A DNA stretch of 35,649 bases, taken from contig CAZOYP010000015.1 of NCBI GenBank assembly GCA_964584125.1, positions 1 to 35,649 on the forward strand, given 5' to 3'. Positions 1 through 9,039 of the stretch are shown here, piece by piece. Made by a program: the position numbers and the translations under genes. How positions within the stretch are numbered: position 1 is the stretch's first letter; the number at the start of each line of letters is the position of its first letter. Under the pieces are notes generated by a model. It was not told the DNA's origin and made no database searches. It was given only the letters and a program-made list of their open reading frames with translations. The stretch comes from Nitromaritima sp964584125. Lineage in GTDB: Bacteria > Nitrospinota > Nitrospinia > Nitrospinales > VA-1.

Positions 1-1
1 C

Positions 2-127
2 ATCCCGTACATGCAACCTCCGTCTCATTCCTCCCGTCGAAACCAGATCGCCCCCATTGACGAAAGTGGGATAAAATTTGACTACTGGCAGGATAGCATC
101 TTATTGAACTATTCTCAATTTAAGTAA
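2..127 (+). CDS. 3' end of a gene entering from the left (unknown product)
   Basis: An open frame enters from the left edge and closes with TAA at 125-127, giving about 41 C-terminal residues. The tail ends in a hydrophilic segment with the residues FDYWQDSILLNYSQFK. I do not recognise the family. The first 75 bases are richer in G+C than what follows, and composition falls sharply after the stop codon, which fits the end of a coding region. It lies upstream of, and in the same direction as, the glycosyltransferase genes, so it could belong to the same locus. The rest of the gene is outside the window. Confidence 0.5.
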   Translation: MPYMQPPSHSSRRNQIAPIDESGIKFDYWQDSILLNYSQFK

Positions 128-209
128 CAGTTAAGATTAATATGCATGTTTAATAAAATTAATCTATAGAATTGCTTTATTAAATTCTTATATTTATTAT
201 ATTTCTAGA

Positions 210-1436
210 ATGAATACATCAAAAGGAAAACCCAAAATTCTATCTTTACAGTATCACTCTTATCCAGATGCTACAGGGGGAGCATGGAACTTGACTCATG
301 AGATTAATAAACGTTTGGTGAAGAGGGGATATCGAGTTGTATTAATCACTTGCAAGTCCGAAAAGCATAATTGTGATAACGAAATTATAGATGGCGTTGA
401 GTTTCATCGTATTTCGGTCGCAATTTCAAAAAATCCGGTAAGGTTATGGTGTGCTGTTCGTAAAAAAATAAAACAACATCTAATTGATGAGAAACCTTGG
501 TTAGCGCATATTCATCATCCACTGATGGGGGCCTACGCATTAACAGTAAAGCAATATAGAAAAATCCCGAAAATATATCATTTCCACAGTTCATGGTATG
601 ACGAGGAAAAAATTAATTTGGCTGAAATGGGTAACGGGGGAGTAAATTTATATTTTCGAATGGCAATTATCAAATTGATAGAGTGGGTATGCTATCGTTA
701 CTCGAAAAGCATACTATTTCTCAGTGAATACACACGACAAAGATTTATAGATTATTTTCCCTTCAAAAAACCAAGAATGAGAATAATTCCTGGCGGAACA
801 GATACTAAAAAATTTTGCCCTTCAGAAAATACTAACGAAATAAATGAAACGAGAAAAAAAATTGGTATACCTAAAGGGCATAAATTGCTTCTCACGGTTC
901 GTCGACTAGAGGCCAGAATGGGGTTAGACAATTTAATCAGTGCCATTACAGAAATAGTTCATAAAAATCCAAAACTTAAATTTAAGCTAGTAATTGCAGG
1001 AAAGGGTTCGCTGAGTGAAAAGCTAAGGTCACAATCGACGTTATCTGGACTAGATGATTATATTTACTTTGCTGGATTTGTTTCGGACGATTTGTTGCCA
1101 GAGTATTATGCTGCAGCTGATCTTTTTATTATGCCCACGACATTTATTGAAGGATTTGGAATTGCTACCGTAGAAGCACTTTCAACCGGGCTCCCAGTTT
1201 TTGGAACGCCTATTGGAGGAACAACGGAAATTCTCCAATCAATAGATAAGAACCTACTTTTTAGGGGTGCAGATGCGAAATCTATGGCCGAAAAAATTGA
1301 ATGGTTTTTAAAGAATCCGAATTCTATTTTATCTTTAAAATCAAGCTGCCGAGAAGAAGTACTAAATAAGTATTCATGGGATTTGGTAACCGATCAGATT
1401 GAAGAGGAGTTAGAATTAGTTTGGAAAAAACAATGA
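210..1436 (+). CDS. GT4-family glycosyltransferase
   Basis: A 408-residue GT-B-fold glycosyltransferase (family GT4, group 1) that would transfer a sugar from a nucleotide-sugar donor to a surface glycan or lipid at the cytoplasmic face of the membrane. Seen: an N-terminal acceptor half with SYPDATGGAWNLTHEINKRL near the start, a linker LLTVRRLEARMGLDNLI near residue 230, and the C-terminal donor half with the EX7E motif (EGFGIATVE) and LPVFGTPIGGTTEI after it. Length is normal. There is no clear Shine-Dalgarno before the ATG at 210. Its TGA overlaps the ATG at 1433 of the next gene, so the two are probably translationally coupled and work on the same glycan. Acceptor and sugar cannot be told from sequence. 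Confidence 0.88.
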   Translation: MNTSKGKPKILSLQYHSYPDATGGAWNLTHEINKRLVKRGYRVVLITCKSEKHNCDNEIIDGVEFHRISVAISKNPVRLWCAVRKKIKQHLIDEKPWLAHIHHPLMGAYALTVKQYRKIPKIYHFHSSWYDEEKINLAEMGNGGVNLYFRMAIIKLIEWVCYRYSKSILFLSEYTRQRFIDYFPFKKPRMRIIPGGTDTKKFCPSENTNEINETRKKIGIPKGHKLLLTVRRLEARMGLDNLISAITEIVHKNPKLKFKLVIAGKGSLSEKLRSQSTLSGLDDYIYFAGFVSDDLLPEYYAAADLFIMPTTFIEGFGIATVEALSTGLPVFGTPIGGTTEILQSIDKNLLFRGADAKSMAEKIEWFLKNPNSILSLKSSCREEVLNKYSWDLVTDQIEEELELVWKKQ

Positions 1437-3511
1437 AAAATATAATTCCATATACAGCACTGACTCTTTTGGTGGGTTTGGCATACGGTAATACACTACA
1501 GCATTCATTTCATTTTGATGATATTCCGTCGATTTTAGAGAAACCCTGGATCCGAGGCTTAGATAAGATCCCAGATTTTATATTTAGTTATTCTCAGCGC
1601 CCACTAGTTATTTTATCTTTTAATATTAATTACGCTATAAGCGGATTCAACGAATGGAGCTATCACGTTTTTAATATCGCGTCTCACCTTTTGGTTGTTT
1701 TTTTAGTTTATCGAATTGGAAAACTAATTGTATCTCATATGTCTCAAGGGACCTTAGCATTTCAAAATCATTCGAATCAATTACCGTTTCTGGCGGCTGT
1801 TATATTCGCAATTCATCCATTAAATACACAAGCAGTAACTTATATATCGAGTCGTTCATCTATAATGGCAACTATATTTTATTTAGCCTCAATTATTTTA
1901 TTTTTTAAAGGACTATATGGGACAAAAGATAAAGGAAGCGAAAAAAATTATTTCTATGTTGGGGTGGCAGTTATATTATTTGGAATTGGGTTTTTATGTA
2001 AACTTATTGTTATAAGTCTTCCGGCAATATTATTTTTATATCATTATTATTTTATTTCTGAGAAAAATATAGGAACTTGGATAAAGGGACAATGGAAATT
2101 AATTTTAGGAGTGGTTGGATTAATTATCTTAGTAATTTTATATAAAAAGATTTATGGAGACGGTCTGCTTAAATCATCAATGGTAGATATTACGATCTGG
2201 GACTATTTTCGAACACAAATAGGCGTCATACCTTTTGAATATATTCGTAAATTAATATTTCCATTCAATCTTACAATTGATTCAGGTTTTGAATTGATCC
2301 GCAATTGGAAATCTCCTATTGCAATAAGTGGAATAATCTTTTTGGGATTATATTCAATTCTATGGATAAAATTATCTGAAGAAAAAACTCAATCAAAAAA
2401 ATATTGCCTAGAAGCTTTTGGTTTAATATGGATATTAATCACATTAAGTCCAACTTCCAGTTTTGTTCCGCTTTTGGATGTGACGGTTGAACATAGAACT
2501 TATCTTCCTTCAATTGGTTTCTCTCTTATATTAGCCAGTATATTAGTACGCTTTAAAATCTTTATACAGCAATCAATAGAAGTTGATAAGTCATATGCAC
2601 ATAGAAGTAAAAAAATATTAATGGCACCCGTTATATTTATATTACTGATAGTGGTATTTTTTTTGGTTGGAACTATAGATAGAAACAAAGTATGGAAAGA
2701 CGAGATTAGTTTGTGGACCGATGCAAAACATAAAGCGCCTTTTTTGGTTCGTCCGTATAATAATTTAGGAGAGGCTTATGATAAGGTTGGGAAGTATGAT
2801 CTGGCAATTGCAGAGTTTGAAGAAGCCCTTCGATTAAACCCAAATTATTTTTTTGCGTTGAGTAATCTAGGAAATGTCTACGGCAAGAAAAAAGAATATG
2901 CTCAAACGATTATATACACTAAAAAAGCGTTGGAACAAAACCCAGGCTATGCTCCCGGACATTATAACTTAGCAAAGGCGTTGCATATGACAGGAAATCC
3001 TGAAAAGGCAATGGCTTCTTATCGGTCGGCTTTAAAATACAATCCTTACTTTGAAGAGGCATTTTTTAATCTTGGTTTTTTAGCACTGGAACAGAAGCAA
3101 TTTATAGAAGCAGTTAGTAATTTTAAAAATTTTCTTAAGATGCAGCCAAGACATCCGAAAGCCCATTTTGGGCTAGGCACTGCCTATGCCATGATGGGAA
3201 AGAAGGAAGAAGCCAAGGAATACTATAAGAACGCCGTGGTCTACGACCCGGAATTCTTATCACCATATATTAATCTTGCTAATTTATACATGGCCTCTGG
3301 AAACGTTATTGAAGCTAAAGATTTACTGAAAATGGTTTTATTAAAGAAACCAAATTTAGCGGGCGTACATAAGAATTTAGGGCTAATTTTTATGCAGGAG
3401 AAAGATATTAACAATGCCTCAAAGCATTTAAAAGAATATTTACGTTTAATGCCCATGGCTTCGGATGCCACGGCGATAAAATCTTTTCTCCAAAATAATA
3501 GCCAAGGATAA
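1433..3511 (+). CDS. TMTC-like membrane glycosyltransferase (GT-C fold) with C-terminal TPRs
   Basis: A polytopic inner-membrane protein of about 692 residues. The first 430 or so residues hold about ten hydrophobic helices. The first external loop carries FHFDDIPSILEKPWIRG, the acidic DD motif typical of TMTC/PMT-type GT-C enzymes, and IHPLNTQAVTYISSRSS follows in the style of that family. About seven TPRs follow from near residue 435, for example NNLGEAYDKVGKYDLAIAEF. By family it would move a sugar from a polyprenyl-phosphate donor onto protein or glycan outside the membrane; this is inference. A TTG at 1421 would add four residues, but the ATG at 1433 overlaps the upstream TGA as ATGA and is the likelier start. 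Confidence 0.82.
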   Translation: MKNIIPYTALTLLVGLAYGNTLQHSFHFDDIPSILEKPWIRGLDKIPDFIFSYSQRPLVILSFNINYAISGFNEWSYHVFNIASHLLVVFLVYRIGKLIVSHMSQGTLAFQNHSNQLPFLAAVIFAIHPLNTQAVTYISSRSSIMATIFYLASIILFFKGLYGTKDKGSEKNYFYVGVAVILFGIGFLCKLIVISLPAILFLYHYYFISEKNIGTWIKGQWKLILGVVGLIILVILYKKIYGDGLLKSSMVDITIWDYFRTQIGVIPFEYIRKLIFPFNLTIDSGFELIRNWKSPIAISGIIFLGLYSILWIKLSEEKTQSKKYCLEAFGLIWILITLSPTSSFVPLLDVTVEHRTYLPSIGFSLILASILVRFKIFIQQSIEVDKSYAHRSKKILMAPVIFILLIVVFFLVGTIDRNKVWKDEISLWTDAKHKAPFLVRPYNNLGEAYDKVGKYDLAIAEFEEALRLNPNYFFALSNLGNVYGKKKEYAQTIIYTKKALEQNPGYAPGHYNLAKALHMTGNPEKAMASYRSALKYNPYFEEAFFNLGFLALEQKQFIEAVSNFKNFLKMQPRHPKAHFGLGTAYAMMGKKEEAKEYYKNAVVYDPEFLSPYINLANLYMASGNVIEAKDLLKMVLLKKPNLAGVHKNLGLIFMQEKDINNASKHLKEYLRLMPMASDATAIKSFLQNNSQG

Positions 3512-3550
3512 AACCAATCAGATCGCCCCATTTATTATTAAAGGAAGCAG

Positions 3551-4810
3551 ATGAAAGTTTTAGTTGTAGGTAGTGGTGGACGGGAGCACGCATTGGTATG
3601 GAAAATTGCACAAAGCCCGCTCGTAAAGAAAGTATATTGTGCTCCAGGCAATGCTGGTACTGCCAACGTGGCAGAAAATATCGATATCTTACCAGAAAAT
3701 ATTGATGCATTACTCCAGTTTGCTACGGTAACTGGTGTAGGGCTCACAATTGTCGGGCCTGAACAACCACTGGTAAAAGGAATTGTTGATACTTTTGAGG
3801 GAAGTGGATTACGTATATTTGGGCCATCTCAAAGAGCAGCAGAAATTGAAGGAAGCAAAGTTTTCTGTAAAGACCTTATGAACAAATATGAAATTCCTAC
3901 CGCAAAATACGAATCTTTTGATTCTCTAGATCAGGTAAAGCTTTTTACTAAAGAAGACGAACCGGTCGTAATTAAAGCGAGCGGCCTCGCTGCCGGTAAA
4001 GGAGTTATTTTATGCAGCAATGGAGAGGAAGCACGTTCTGCAATTCAATCAATTATGCAAGAAAAAGCTTTTGGAAATGCGGGTGATCAGGTTGTAGTTG
4101 AAGAGTTTCTAACAGGGCAGGAAGTTTCACTTTTGGCATTTACCGATGGGAAAACTGTTTTACCACTCGATTCCGCGCAAGACCATAAGGCCGCATTTGA
4201 TGGAGACAAAGGGCCCAACACAGGTGGAATGGGCGCCTATTCACCAGCTAAAGTATTTACAGATGAATTAAAAAAACAAGTTATTGAAGAAATAATGATT
4301 CCTACTGTGCGAGCTATGACTAAAGAGGGTCGTTATTACAGAGGAATTCTTTATGCAGGGTTAATGTTGACGGAATCCGGCCCTAAGGTTCTGGAATTTA
4401 ATGCACGTTTTGGCGATCCTGAAACCCAATCAATTATGATGCGTATTGAAAACGATATTGTGCCCATCTTTGAGGCATGTATTGATGGTACTCTTGCCAT
4501 GCAAACTTTGCAGTGGAAGGCTGAACCAACCGTTTGTGTGGTGATGGCAGCAAAGGGTTACCCGGGCTCGTATGAGACAGGAAAAGAAATTAGTGGCCTG
4601 GGGGCAGACGAAAATAAACAGGCCGTGGTATTTCACGCGGGAACAAAATTAGACAATGGAAAAGTCTTAACTAATGGCGGGCGTGTTTTGGGAGTAACGG
4701 CAATGGGTTCAGATATTAATCAGGCAATCAAAAATGCTTATTGCGAAGTAGGAAAAATTAAATGGGATGGAATCCACTATAGGAAAGATATTGGGAATAA
4801 AGCTTGCTAA
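3551..4810 (+). CDS. purD: Phosphoribosylamine--glycine ligase (GARS)
   Basis: Catalyses ATP-dependent joining of glycine to 5-phosphoribosylamine, the second step of de novo purine synthesis, in the cytosol. The 419 residues match the usual length. Visible family motifs are VVGSGGREHALVWK at the N terminus, PGNAGTANVAENIDI, VVIKASGLAAGKGVI in the ATP-grasp domain, PNTGGMGAYSPA, and KVLEFNARFGDPETQ with the metal-binding acidic residues near the end of the ATP-grasp fold. A good ribosome site (AAAGGAAG) lies 6-7 bases before the ATG. The gene is 39 bp after the TPR glycosyltransferase on the same strand and may be read from it. No other purine genes are in the window. Confidence 0.97.
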   Translation: MKVLVVGSGGREHALVWKIAQSPLVKKVYCAPGNAGTANVAENIDILPENIDALLQFATVTGVGLTIVGPEQPLVKGIVDTFEGSGLRIFGPSQRAAEIEGSKVFCKDLMNKYEIPTAKYESFDSLDQVKLFTKEDEPVVIKASGLAAGKGVILCSNGEEARSAIQSIMQEKAFGNAGDQVVVEEFLTGQEVSLLAFTDGKTVLPLDSAQDHKAAFDGDKGPNTGGMGAYSPAKVFTDELKKQVIEEIMIPTVRAMTKEGRYYRGILYAGLMLTESGPKVLEFNARFGDPETQSIMMRIENDIVPIFEACIDGTLAMQTLQWKAEPTVCVVMAAKGYPGSYETGKEISGLGADENKQAVVFHAGTKLDNGKVLTNGGRVLGVTAMGSDINQAIKNAYCEVGKIKWDGIHYRKDIGNKAC

Positions 4811-4841
4811 TTTATAGAATATTATTGCTAATAGTGGCAGC

Positions 4842-5222
4842 TCAGTCTAATTGAAGCTCTTTTTTGTTATCTACGGATTCCATTTGTTTATCAAAAATTT
4901 TCTTCGAAGCGATCCAAGATCCCCAAGAGACTCCTACAATGGTAGTTATTCCCAAAGATGCCCATAACTTGACATTACCAGAGTTCGACAGTCCGCTTAA
5001 AAATACAAAGGCTCCCAGAGGAAGGGCCATAATAAACCCGAAACAGGTCAGGAGCATTGAACTGCGGGCAAAATATTTAGGGCGAACATCTACATTAAGC
5101 TCGGGAAGATATTTTCTATTTTCTTCATTCGCCATATCTAAAAGTAGGACTTCATCTTCACACTTTGGACAATGAAGCCCTCCCCAAAATGTGTTTTTAC
5201 ATTGTAGACAAAACTTAACCAT
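4842..5222 (-). CDS. Zinc-ribbon, two-helix membrane protein (unknown function)
   Basis: A 126-residue protein with an N-terminal zinc ribbon of two CxxC pairs (C5/C8 and C18/C21), a charged linker, and two hydrophobic segments at about residues 55-78 and 84-108, ending in a charged tail. This reads as a cytosolic metal-binding knuckle anchored in the inner membrane. The function is not known; similar small zinc-ribbon membrane proteins are common and uncharacterised. It is convergent with purD and divergent from the asparaginase gene, with which it shares the 140-bp intergenic region. The K/E-rich N-terminal half looks like real coding sequence. Confidence 0.75.
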   Translation of the reverse strand: MVKFCLQCKNTFWGGLHCPKCEDEVLLLDMANEENRKYLPELNVDVRPKYFARSSMLLTCFGFIMALPLGAFVFLSGLSNSGNVKLWASLGITTIVGVSWGSWIASKKIFDKQMESVDNKKELQLD

Positions 5223-5362
5223 GATTATCTCTGTTGAGTATTGTAGTAAGCATAACGTATTTGTATCTATCCTTCAACTTTCAGTCTTAAATCTTATTCT
5301 TATAGTTGAGTCATATAATCATGGATGAGAAGATAGGGTGTATATATTTCGGGTTAAAGTAA

Positions 5363-6163
5363 ATGGAAATAAAAAAAATTAGTATTGTTGCTCATGGTGG
5401 CGCTGGCTCAGAAAATGAACATTCTGATGGAACTAAAAAAGCAGTTGATAGATGCTACAAAGCAGTTCAAGGAAACACAAGTTTAATTCATGCAGTATCA
5501 CTTGCAATAAATGTTTTAGAAGATGATGGTCGTTACAATGCTGGAAGCGGATCCCATGCACGTGAAAATGGGGAAGTAGAACATGATGCTGCAATCATGG
5601 ATAGTGAGGGTCGATTTGGAGCCGTTGCTGCAATGAAAGGTTTCAAAAACCCGATTCAGGCAGCCAAGGCAGTAAGCAACACAAAGTACCGAATATTGGC
5701 GGGGGAAGGAGCGACAAAGTTTGCTAAAAATCTCAACTTGGAGCCTGCTCAGTTACGCAATATTCCAGGCGGTGGGAAAGATTTTTCAATATCCCCTACA
5801 ACTGATACGGTGGGATGTGTAGCATTTGATGGGACTTCATTTGTGGCGGCACTTAGTACAGGTGGTATGCCAGGGGCACATTATGGTCGAGTAGGAGATG
5901 TTCCCATCATAGGAAGCGGTCTTTATGCCGGGCCTGATGGTGCGGTTGCAGCAACAGGCGATGGGGAGGCCATCATGATGAAAATAACAGCCTATCGTAC
6001 TTATGAATTGATTCAAAAAGGGGTTGGTCCTGAAGCGATAGTTGATGAGGTCATCAATTGGTTTCCACCAACTGATGCATTTGGACTGATACTAGTTACA
6101 CAGAAAGGAAGTGCAGGCGGGTCCAACCGCAGTATGGCCTGGTCATTTGTTGAGCATAATTAA
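5363..6163 (+). CDS. Isoaspartyl peptidase/L-asparaginase (threonine-type Ntn hydrolase)
   Basis: Family T2 (plant-type asparaginase): hydrolyses L-asparagine and beta-aspartyl dipeptides after self-cleavage into two chains. Seen: HGGAGS at residues 11-16, GRYNAGSGS at 57-64, the autocleavage and nucleophile site around D148-T149 in TTDTVGCVAFDG, and GDGEAIM in the C-terminal subunit. The usual HDTVG reads TDTVG here; the nucleophile Thr itself is kept. At 266 residues it is somewhat shorter than the roughly 300-320 of many members, mainly at the C terminus. A TATAAT hexamer sits at 5314-5319 but no good -35 is visible. A cytosolic role in asparagine or isopeptide recycling is inferred. Confidence 0.9.
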   Translation: MEIKKISIVAHGGAGSENEHSDGTKKAVDRCYKAVQGNTSLIHAVSLAINVLEDDGRYNAGSGSHARENGEVEHDAAIMDSEGRFGAVAAMKGFKNPIQAAKAVSNTKYRILAGEGATKFAKNLNLEPAQLRNIPGGGKDFSISPTTDTVGCVAFDGTSFVAALSTGGMPGAHYGRVGDVPIIGSGLYAGPDGAVAATGDGEAIMMKITAYRTYELIQKGVGPEAIVDEVINWFPPTDAFGLILVTQKGSAGGSNRSMAWSFVEHN

Positions 6164-6236
6164 CAAGAAACTATACTATTGATTTTTATGGCGGAGAGAG
6201 GCTATTATTCCCGGTTAAAGAAAACAAATATGTGAC

Positions 6237-6313
<77 letters not shown>

Positions 6314-6535
6314 TAATACAATTGGTTACAGTTTGCGCTGTAGTCTATTTTTATATTTATATAGGCAATTATATAGGCAACTCTGATTACTACCCAACAA
6401 GTTTAGGTAAAAAGTTAGACCCATCACTAAAACGTCGGGGTAAGAAGGTTTAGCACTGGTTATAGCTTTTCAGTTAATGATAGCGGGATCAACATTTTGT
6501 TCAACTAAAACGGTCATAATTTCAAAGTAGCTAAG

Positions 6536-7213
6536 ATGCCTGACGAAACAGAAAAAACAAAGAAGCTATGGGGTAGATTTGAATTATCGTTATTAAAAGG
6601 GGAAGGGATTGATATAGGTGTTGGGGGGAGTCCTATAGGCTTTCATGTATTAGCCTTTGATCAGGAGCAAGGGGATGCGAACTATATCACTGACTATTTA
6701 GATCGACAGTTTGACTTTGTTTATTCCTCACATTGCCTAGAACATATGCATGATGCTAGTGCAGCTATTCAAGAATGGTGGAAACTGGTCAAACCTGGTG
6801 GGGTACTATTTTTTATTGTTCCTGATGAGGATCTCTACGAACAAGGTCTTTGGCCTAGCTATTTTAACCCTGACCACAAATGGACATTCACAATTTCTAA
6901 AAGGAAAAGCTGGTCTCCGGTTTCTATTAACATTCTTGATTTAGTAAAAACTCTTGAAGGTAGTGAACTCCTTAAGGTAGAACTGCATGACCTTAATTAT
7001 CGACGTGATTTGCTGGGAAATGGTTACCGTCCCGGCACGCTTGCTTATAATCTGAAAAACTGGTTTTTGAAAAAATTGGCAAAGATTTTATACAAACTAC
7101 GGGTCGTCGATAATAAATATGATCTACCTCGTCCTTTTCCTATTGATCAAACAAGATTTTCTAAAGTAGATGTTTTAGCACAAATCCAATGTATTGTCAG
7201 GAAGCAAAGTTAA
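6536..7213 (+). CDS. SAM-dependent methyltransferase, type 11
   Basis: A 225-residue class I methyltransferase. Motif I is the glycine-rich GEGIDIGVGGSPI near residue 23; FDFVYSSHCLEHMHDA is the family's motif before the strand-4 helix, and LVKPGGVLFFIVPDEDLYE is the post-motif. In such enzymes these bind S-adenosylmethionine; the acceptor cannot be told. Proteins of this shape are frequent in glycan and lipopolysaccharide clusters. It is the only gene between the intact tRNA-Thr and attachment-site copy 2, so it is probably the cargo of one integrated segment. No clear ribosome site is seen before the ATG at 6536. Confidence 0.83.
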   Translation: MPDETEKTKKLWGRFELSLLKGEGIDIGVGGSPIGFHVLAFDQEQGDANYITDYLDRQFDFVYSSHCLEHMHDASAAIQEWWKLVKPGGVLFFIVPDEDLYEQGLWPSYFNPDHKWTFTISKRKSWSPVSINILDLVKTLEGSELLKVELHDLNYRRDLLGNGYRPGTLAYNLKNWFLKKLAKILYKLRVVDNKYDLPRPFPIDQTRFSKVDVLAQIQCIVRKQS

Positions 7214-7259
7214 AATTACTGTTTTAGAGATACATAATAAATTCAATCTAAATTAATAG

Positions 7260-7361
7260 ATCGACGGCTCAATTCCGCCCGATTTCTTCATATACTATAA
7301 TGTATTATTGTTTAAGCTATAGCCCATTTTTATGAAATATAGGCAATAATATAGGTATTGT
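7260..7361 (+). repeat. Degenerate tRNA-Thr 3' end (attachment-site copy 2)
   Basis: Positions 7261-7290 match 6282-6311 of tRNA-Thr at 24 of 30 bases, including the whole stretch CAATTCCGCCCG of the T arm. The similarity continues past the tRNA: the tract with CCATTTTTAT and two AATATAGG units at about 7330-7360 resembles the flank of copy 1. The 5' half of the tRNA is absent, so this is not a second tRNA gene. It looks like an old integration scar. Most of the 7214-7529 gap is this copy and its flank; the rest shows only a weak further echo of the flank at about 7450-7503. Confidence 0.72.
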
Positions 7362-7529
7362 AGATACCTAAACCTTTAAGCCTTTTTTTGTTTTGGGTGA
7401 AGTCTGGGGTGGCAAATGAAGCTCAAACCGGATTAAATTTCCCCTCACCTGTAATACAACAGTCCGGTTGGTTACCATCGTTTGAAGTTTTACCTCTAGT
7501 CTTTAATTTAAATTAAAGGAGGATTGGTT

Positions 7530-7727
7530 ATGAACAAGGACTCTTGGATTGCACTGATTATTGCTATTATTATTACCATTATAGCATCGACACCACTGTA
7601 CTATTCTCGAAACTATTCCCGTGGGTCGGAAAGTAACTTCTCGGAAGGTTCAGATACAAAAGTGAAAGAGCCAATGAAGAGAACGGATCAAATTTCTGGA
7701 AGCACTACCGAGTCCACCATGCCATGA
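7530..7727 (+). CDS. Small single-span membrane protein (unknown)
   Basis: A 65-residue protein with one N-terminal hydrophobic helix (residues 7-25, ALIIAIIITIIASTPLYY) and a polar, Ser/Thr-rich tail of about 40 residues. A strong ribosome site AAAGGAGG at 7515-7522 lies 7 bases before the ATG at 7530, so I prefer this over the in-frame TTG at 7524. The TGA overlaps the next ATG (ATGA at 7724), so the two small genes form a coupled pair. I do not recognise the family. The pair lies between attachment-site copies 2 and 3. Confidence 0.7.
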   Translation: MNKDSWIALIIAIIITIIASTPLYYSRNYSRGSESNFSEGSDTKVKEPMKRTDQISGSTTESTMP

Positions 7728-7999
7728 CTAAAACATACCTGGCTATAGCATTCTTGATCACGGGTTTCCTAGTGGGCGATGCTTATGGGGAAGAAGGTGT
7801 TTATTATTGTGCTGAGATTGGGGCCAATGGGTTTCTTTATGATAAAGAACTCAAGAAATATGCGAGGGCACCATTGACAACAGAATATAAACAAAACTGG
7901 TACCTTGATGCAGGATGTAAAAAATTGTCGAATAATATTTTTGTTTATGTTAAAAAGACTTTCTCGGAGGATATTCAGGTGTCAACGAGTAAACAGTAA
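7724..7999 (+). CDS. Small secreted protein with two cysteines (unknown)
   Basis: A 91-residue protein with a clear signal peptide (MTKTYLAIAFLITGFLVGDAYG, likely cut after residue 22) and a mature part of about 69 residues with just two cysteines, in YYCAEIGANGF and DAGCKKL. These could form one disulfide in the periplasm. No family is recognised. Its ATG overlaps the stop of the small membrane protein before it, implying joint translation. After the stop, a 10-bp stem with two G-T pairs (8030-8053) lies between this gene and the convergent methyltransferase. Confidence 0.68.
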   Translation: MTKTYLAIAFLITGFLVGDAYGEEGVYYCAEIGANGFLYDKELKKYARAPLTTEYKQNWYLDAGCKKLSNNIFVYVKKTFSEDIQVSTSKQ

Positions 8000-8029
8000 A
8001 ATCATTTAAGTACGTAAATTATTTTTTAT

Positions 8030-8053
8030 CCCATCTATGTATGCGTAGGTGGG
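8030..8053 (+). other. Hairpin between convergent genes
   Basis: CCCATCTATG (8030-8039) and CGTAGGTGGG (8044-8053) pair over 10 bp with a 4-base loop when read on the plus strand, two of the pairs being wobbles. On the minus strand the same positions become mismatches, so the fold belongs to the plus-strand transcript of the small secreted protein. There is no U tract, so it may protect a 3' end instead of terminating by itself. Confidence 0.4.
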
Positions 8054-8071
8054 CGATGATTATGAATGGGT

Positions 8072-8830
8072 TTATTTTATTCCCGCACGGCCTGTATTGT
8101 CAGTGTATTGGAAGAAAGGACGAGAATATTCAGAATTCGCAAAAAACTCCTCGACAGCTTTTCTTGCACCACCCCAATGTCCATAATCATCAATTAAAAG
8201 AACGCCTTTTTTTGAAAGAAGCGGGTAAAGAATTTCCATTTCAATTTTTGTTGATTCATACCAATCTGTGTCGAGCCTTAAAATAGCAATTTGCTTTGGA
8301 ACATTCCTCCCATCTAAAAGAGTTTCGCATACATCACCCTTAACAAAGTTCACACCAGACATATCAACAGAAGCATTTGCAAAGGCATTATTAACATTTT
8401 CTAATGATATACAGAACACTTTGTTGTCATCATTTGAGTTTCTGGCCATAAATTCTTGTCCAGTAGTACCATCATTTGTCATATCGACGTTACTCGGTTC
8501 TGTTAATCCCGAAAACGTATCAAATAAGTGAACTTTCTTATCACAATCATATGCCTCAAATATCAACTTAGCGGCAATACCATTACCCCCACGCCATACG
8601 CCGCATTCAACAAAATCTCCATATATATTATTTTCAATAACATATTTACAGGACATAATTGTGGCAATAAGTCGCAGTGGTCCAACCATTGTTAAATTAT
8701 TATTTAAAACAAAATTAAATATATCGGTATCCGTTTTGGTAAACTCTACGGGAGAAATGAACTCCCTGTTTTCGTTGACTACAACTCTTTTGAGAATACT
8801 TCTAGCAATTTTTTCTAGCAATTTTTTCAT
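8072..8830 (-). CDS. TylF/MycF-family O-methyltransferase
   Basis: A 252-residue protein of the macrocin-O-methyltransferase family (TylF/MycF), which methylates sugar hydroxyls with S-adenosylmethionine and a divalent metal. Seen: GDFVECGVWRGGNGIAAKL (motif I), KVHLFDTFSGLTEP, LRLDTDWYESTKIEMEILYP and KGVLLIDDYGHWGGARKAV; the acidic residues in DTDW and IDDYGHWGGA are the usual metal and catalytic region. The length is typical. The family is common in glycan gene clusters, which fits glycan decoration. It is the main intact gene between attachment-site copies 2 and 3. The C terminus stops soon after a phenylalanine-rich stretch, as in relatives. Confidence 0.9.
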   Translation of the reverse strand: MKKLLEKIARSILKRVVVNENREFISPVEFTKTDTDIFNFVLNNNLTMVGPLRLIATIMSCKYVIENNIYGDFVECGVWRGGNGIAAKLIFEAYDCDKKVHLFDTFSGLTEPSNVDMTNDGTTGQEFMARNSNDDNKVFCISLENVNNAFANASVDMSGVNFVKGDVCETLLDGRNVPKQIAILRLDTDWYESTKIEMEILYPLLSKKGVLLIDDYGHWGGARKAVEEFFANSEYSRPFFQYTDNTGRAGIK

Positions 8831-8979
8831 AATAAAGTTTTAAGATTGGTATTGGTTCTTTATGAAATGCGAACATTATATGGTGGATGTTTATTAAGTA
8901 AAAGAAATAAAAAATATTGAACCGTTATTAAATTTATAGCACTGTTAGCAAGATCGCAAAAATATGTAAAATACACGCG

Positions 8980-9010
8980 GGCGTTCCATCTTCTGGAGCG
9001 CCTTTTTTTT
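8980..9010 (+). terminator. Strong intrinsic terminator without an obvious upstream gene
   Basis: GGCGTTCC (8980-8987) pairs with GGAGCGCC (8995-9002) over 8 bp, one a G-T pair, with a 7-base loop, followed by eight T residues (9003-9010). It acts on plus-strand transcripts, yet the nearest upstream gene is on the minus strand and there is no plus-strand gene for about 980 bp. It is probably left from a lost gene or marks the end of an unseen RNA. Confidence 0.75.
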
Positions 9011-9039
9011 GCGGTGGGGGTTCACGAATAAAAAAACAC

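Noticed and set aside
5291..5319. Promoter before the asparaginase gene
   Set aside because: TATAAT is present but no acceptable -35 hexamer at 16-18 bp.
7368..7478. Minus-strand frame of 36 residues (MVTNRTVVLQVRGN start)
   Set aside because: Plausible composition, but it overlaps the flank of attachment copy 2, has no ribosome site and no recognised family.
7446..7503. A third weak echo of the copy-1 tRNA flank
   Set aside because: Only scattered words (TGTAATACAA, TTGGTTAC, TAGTCT) agree, with gaps, and no tRNA part is present.
8041..8286. Plus-strand frame of 81 residues over the TylF-like gene
   Set aside because: It is the complement of a clear methyltransferase and shows no protein-like pattern.
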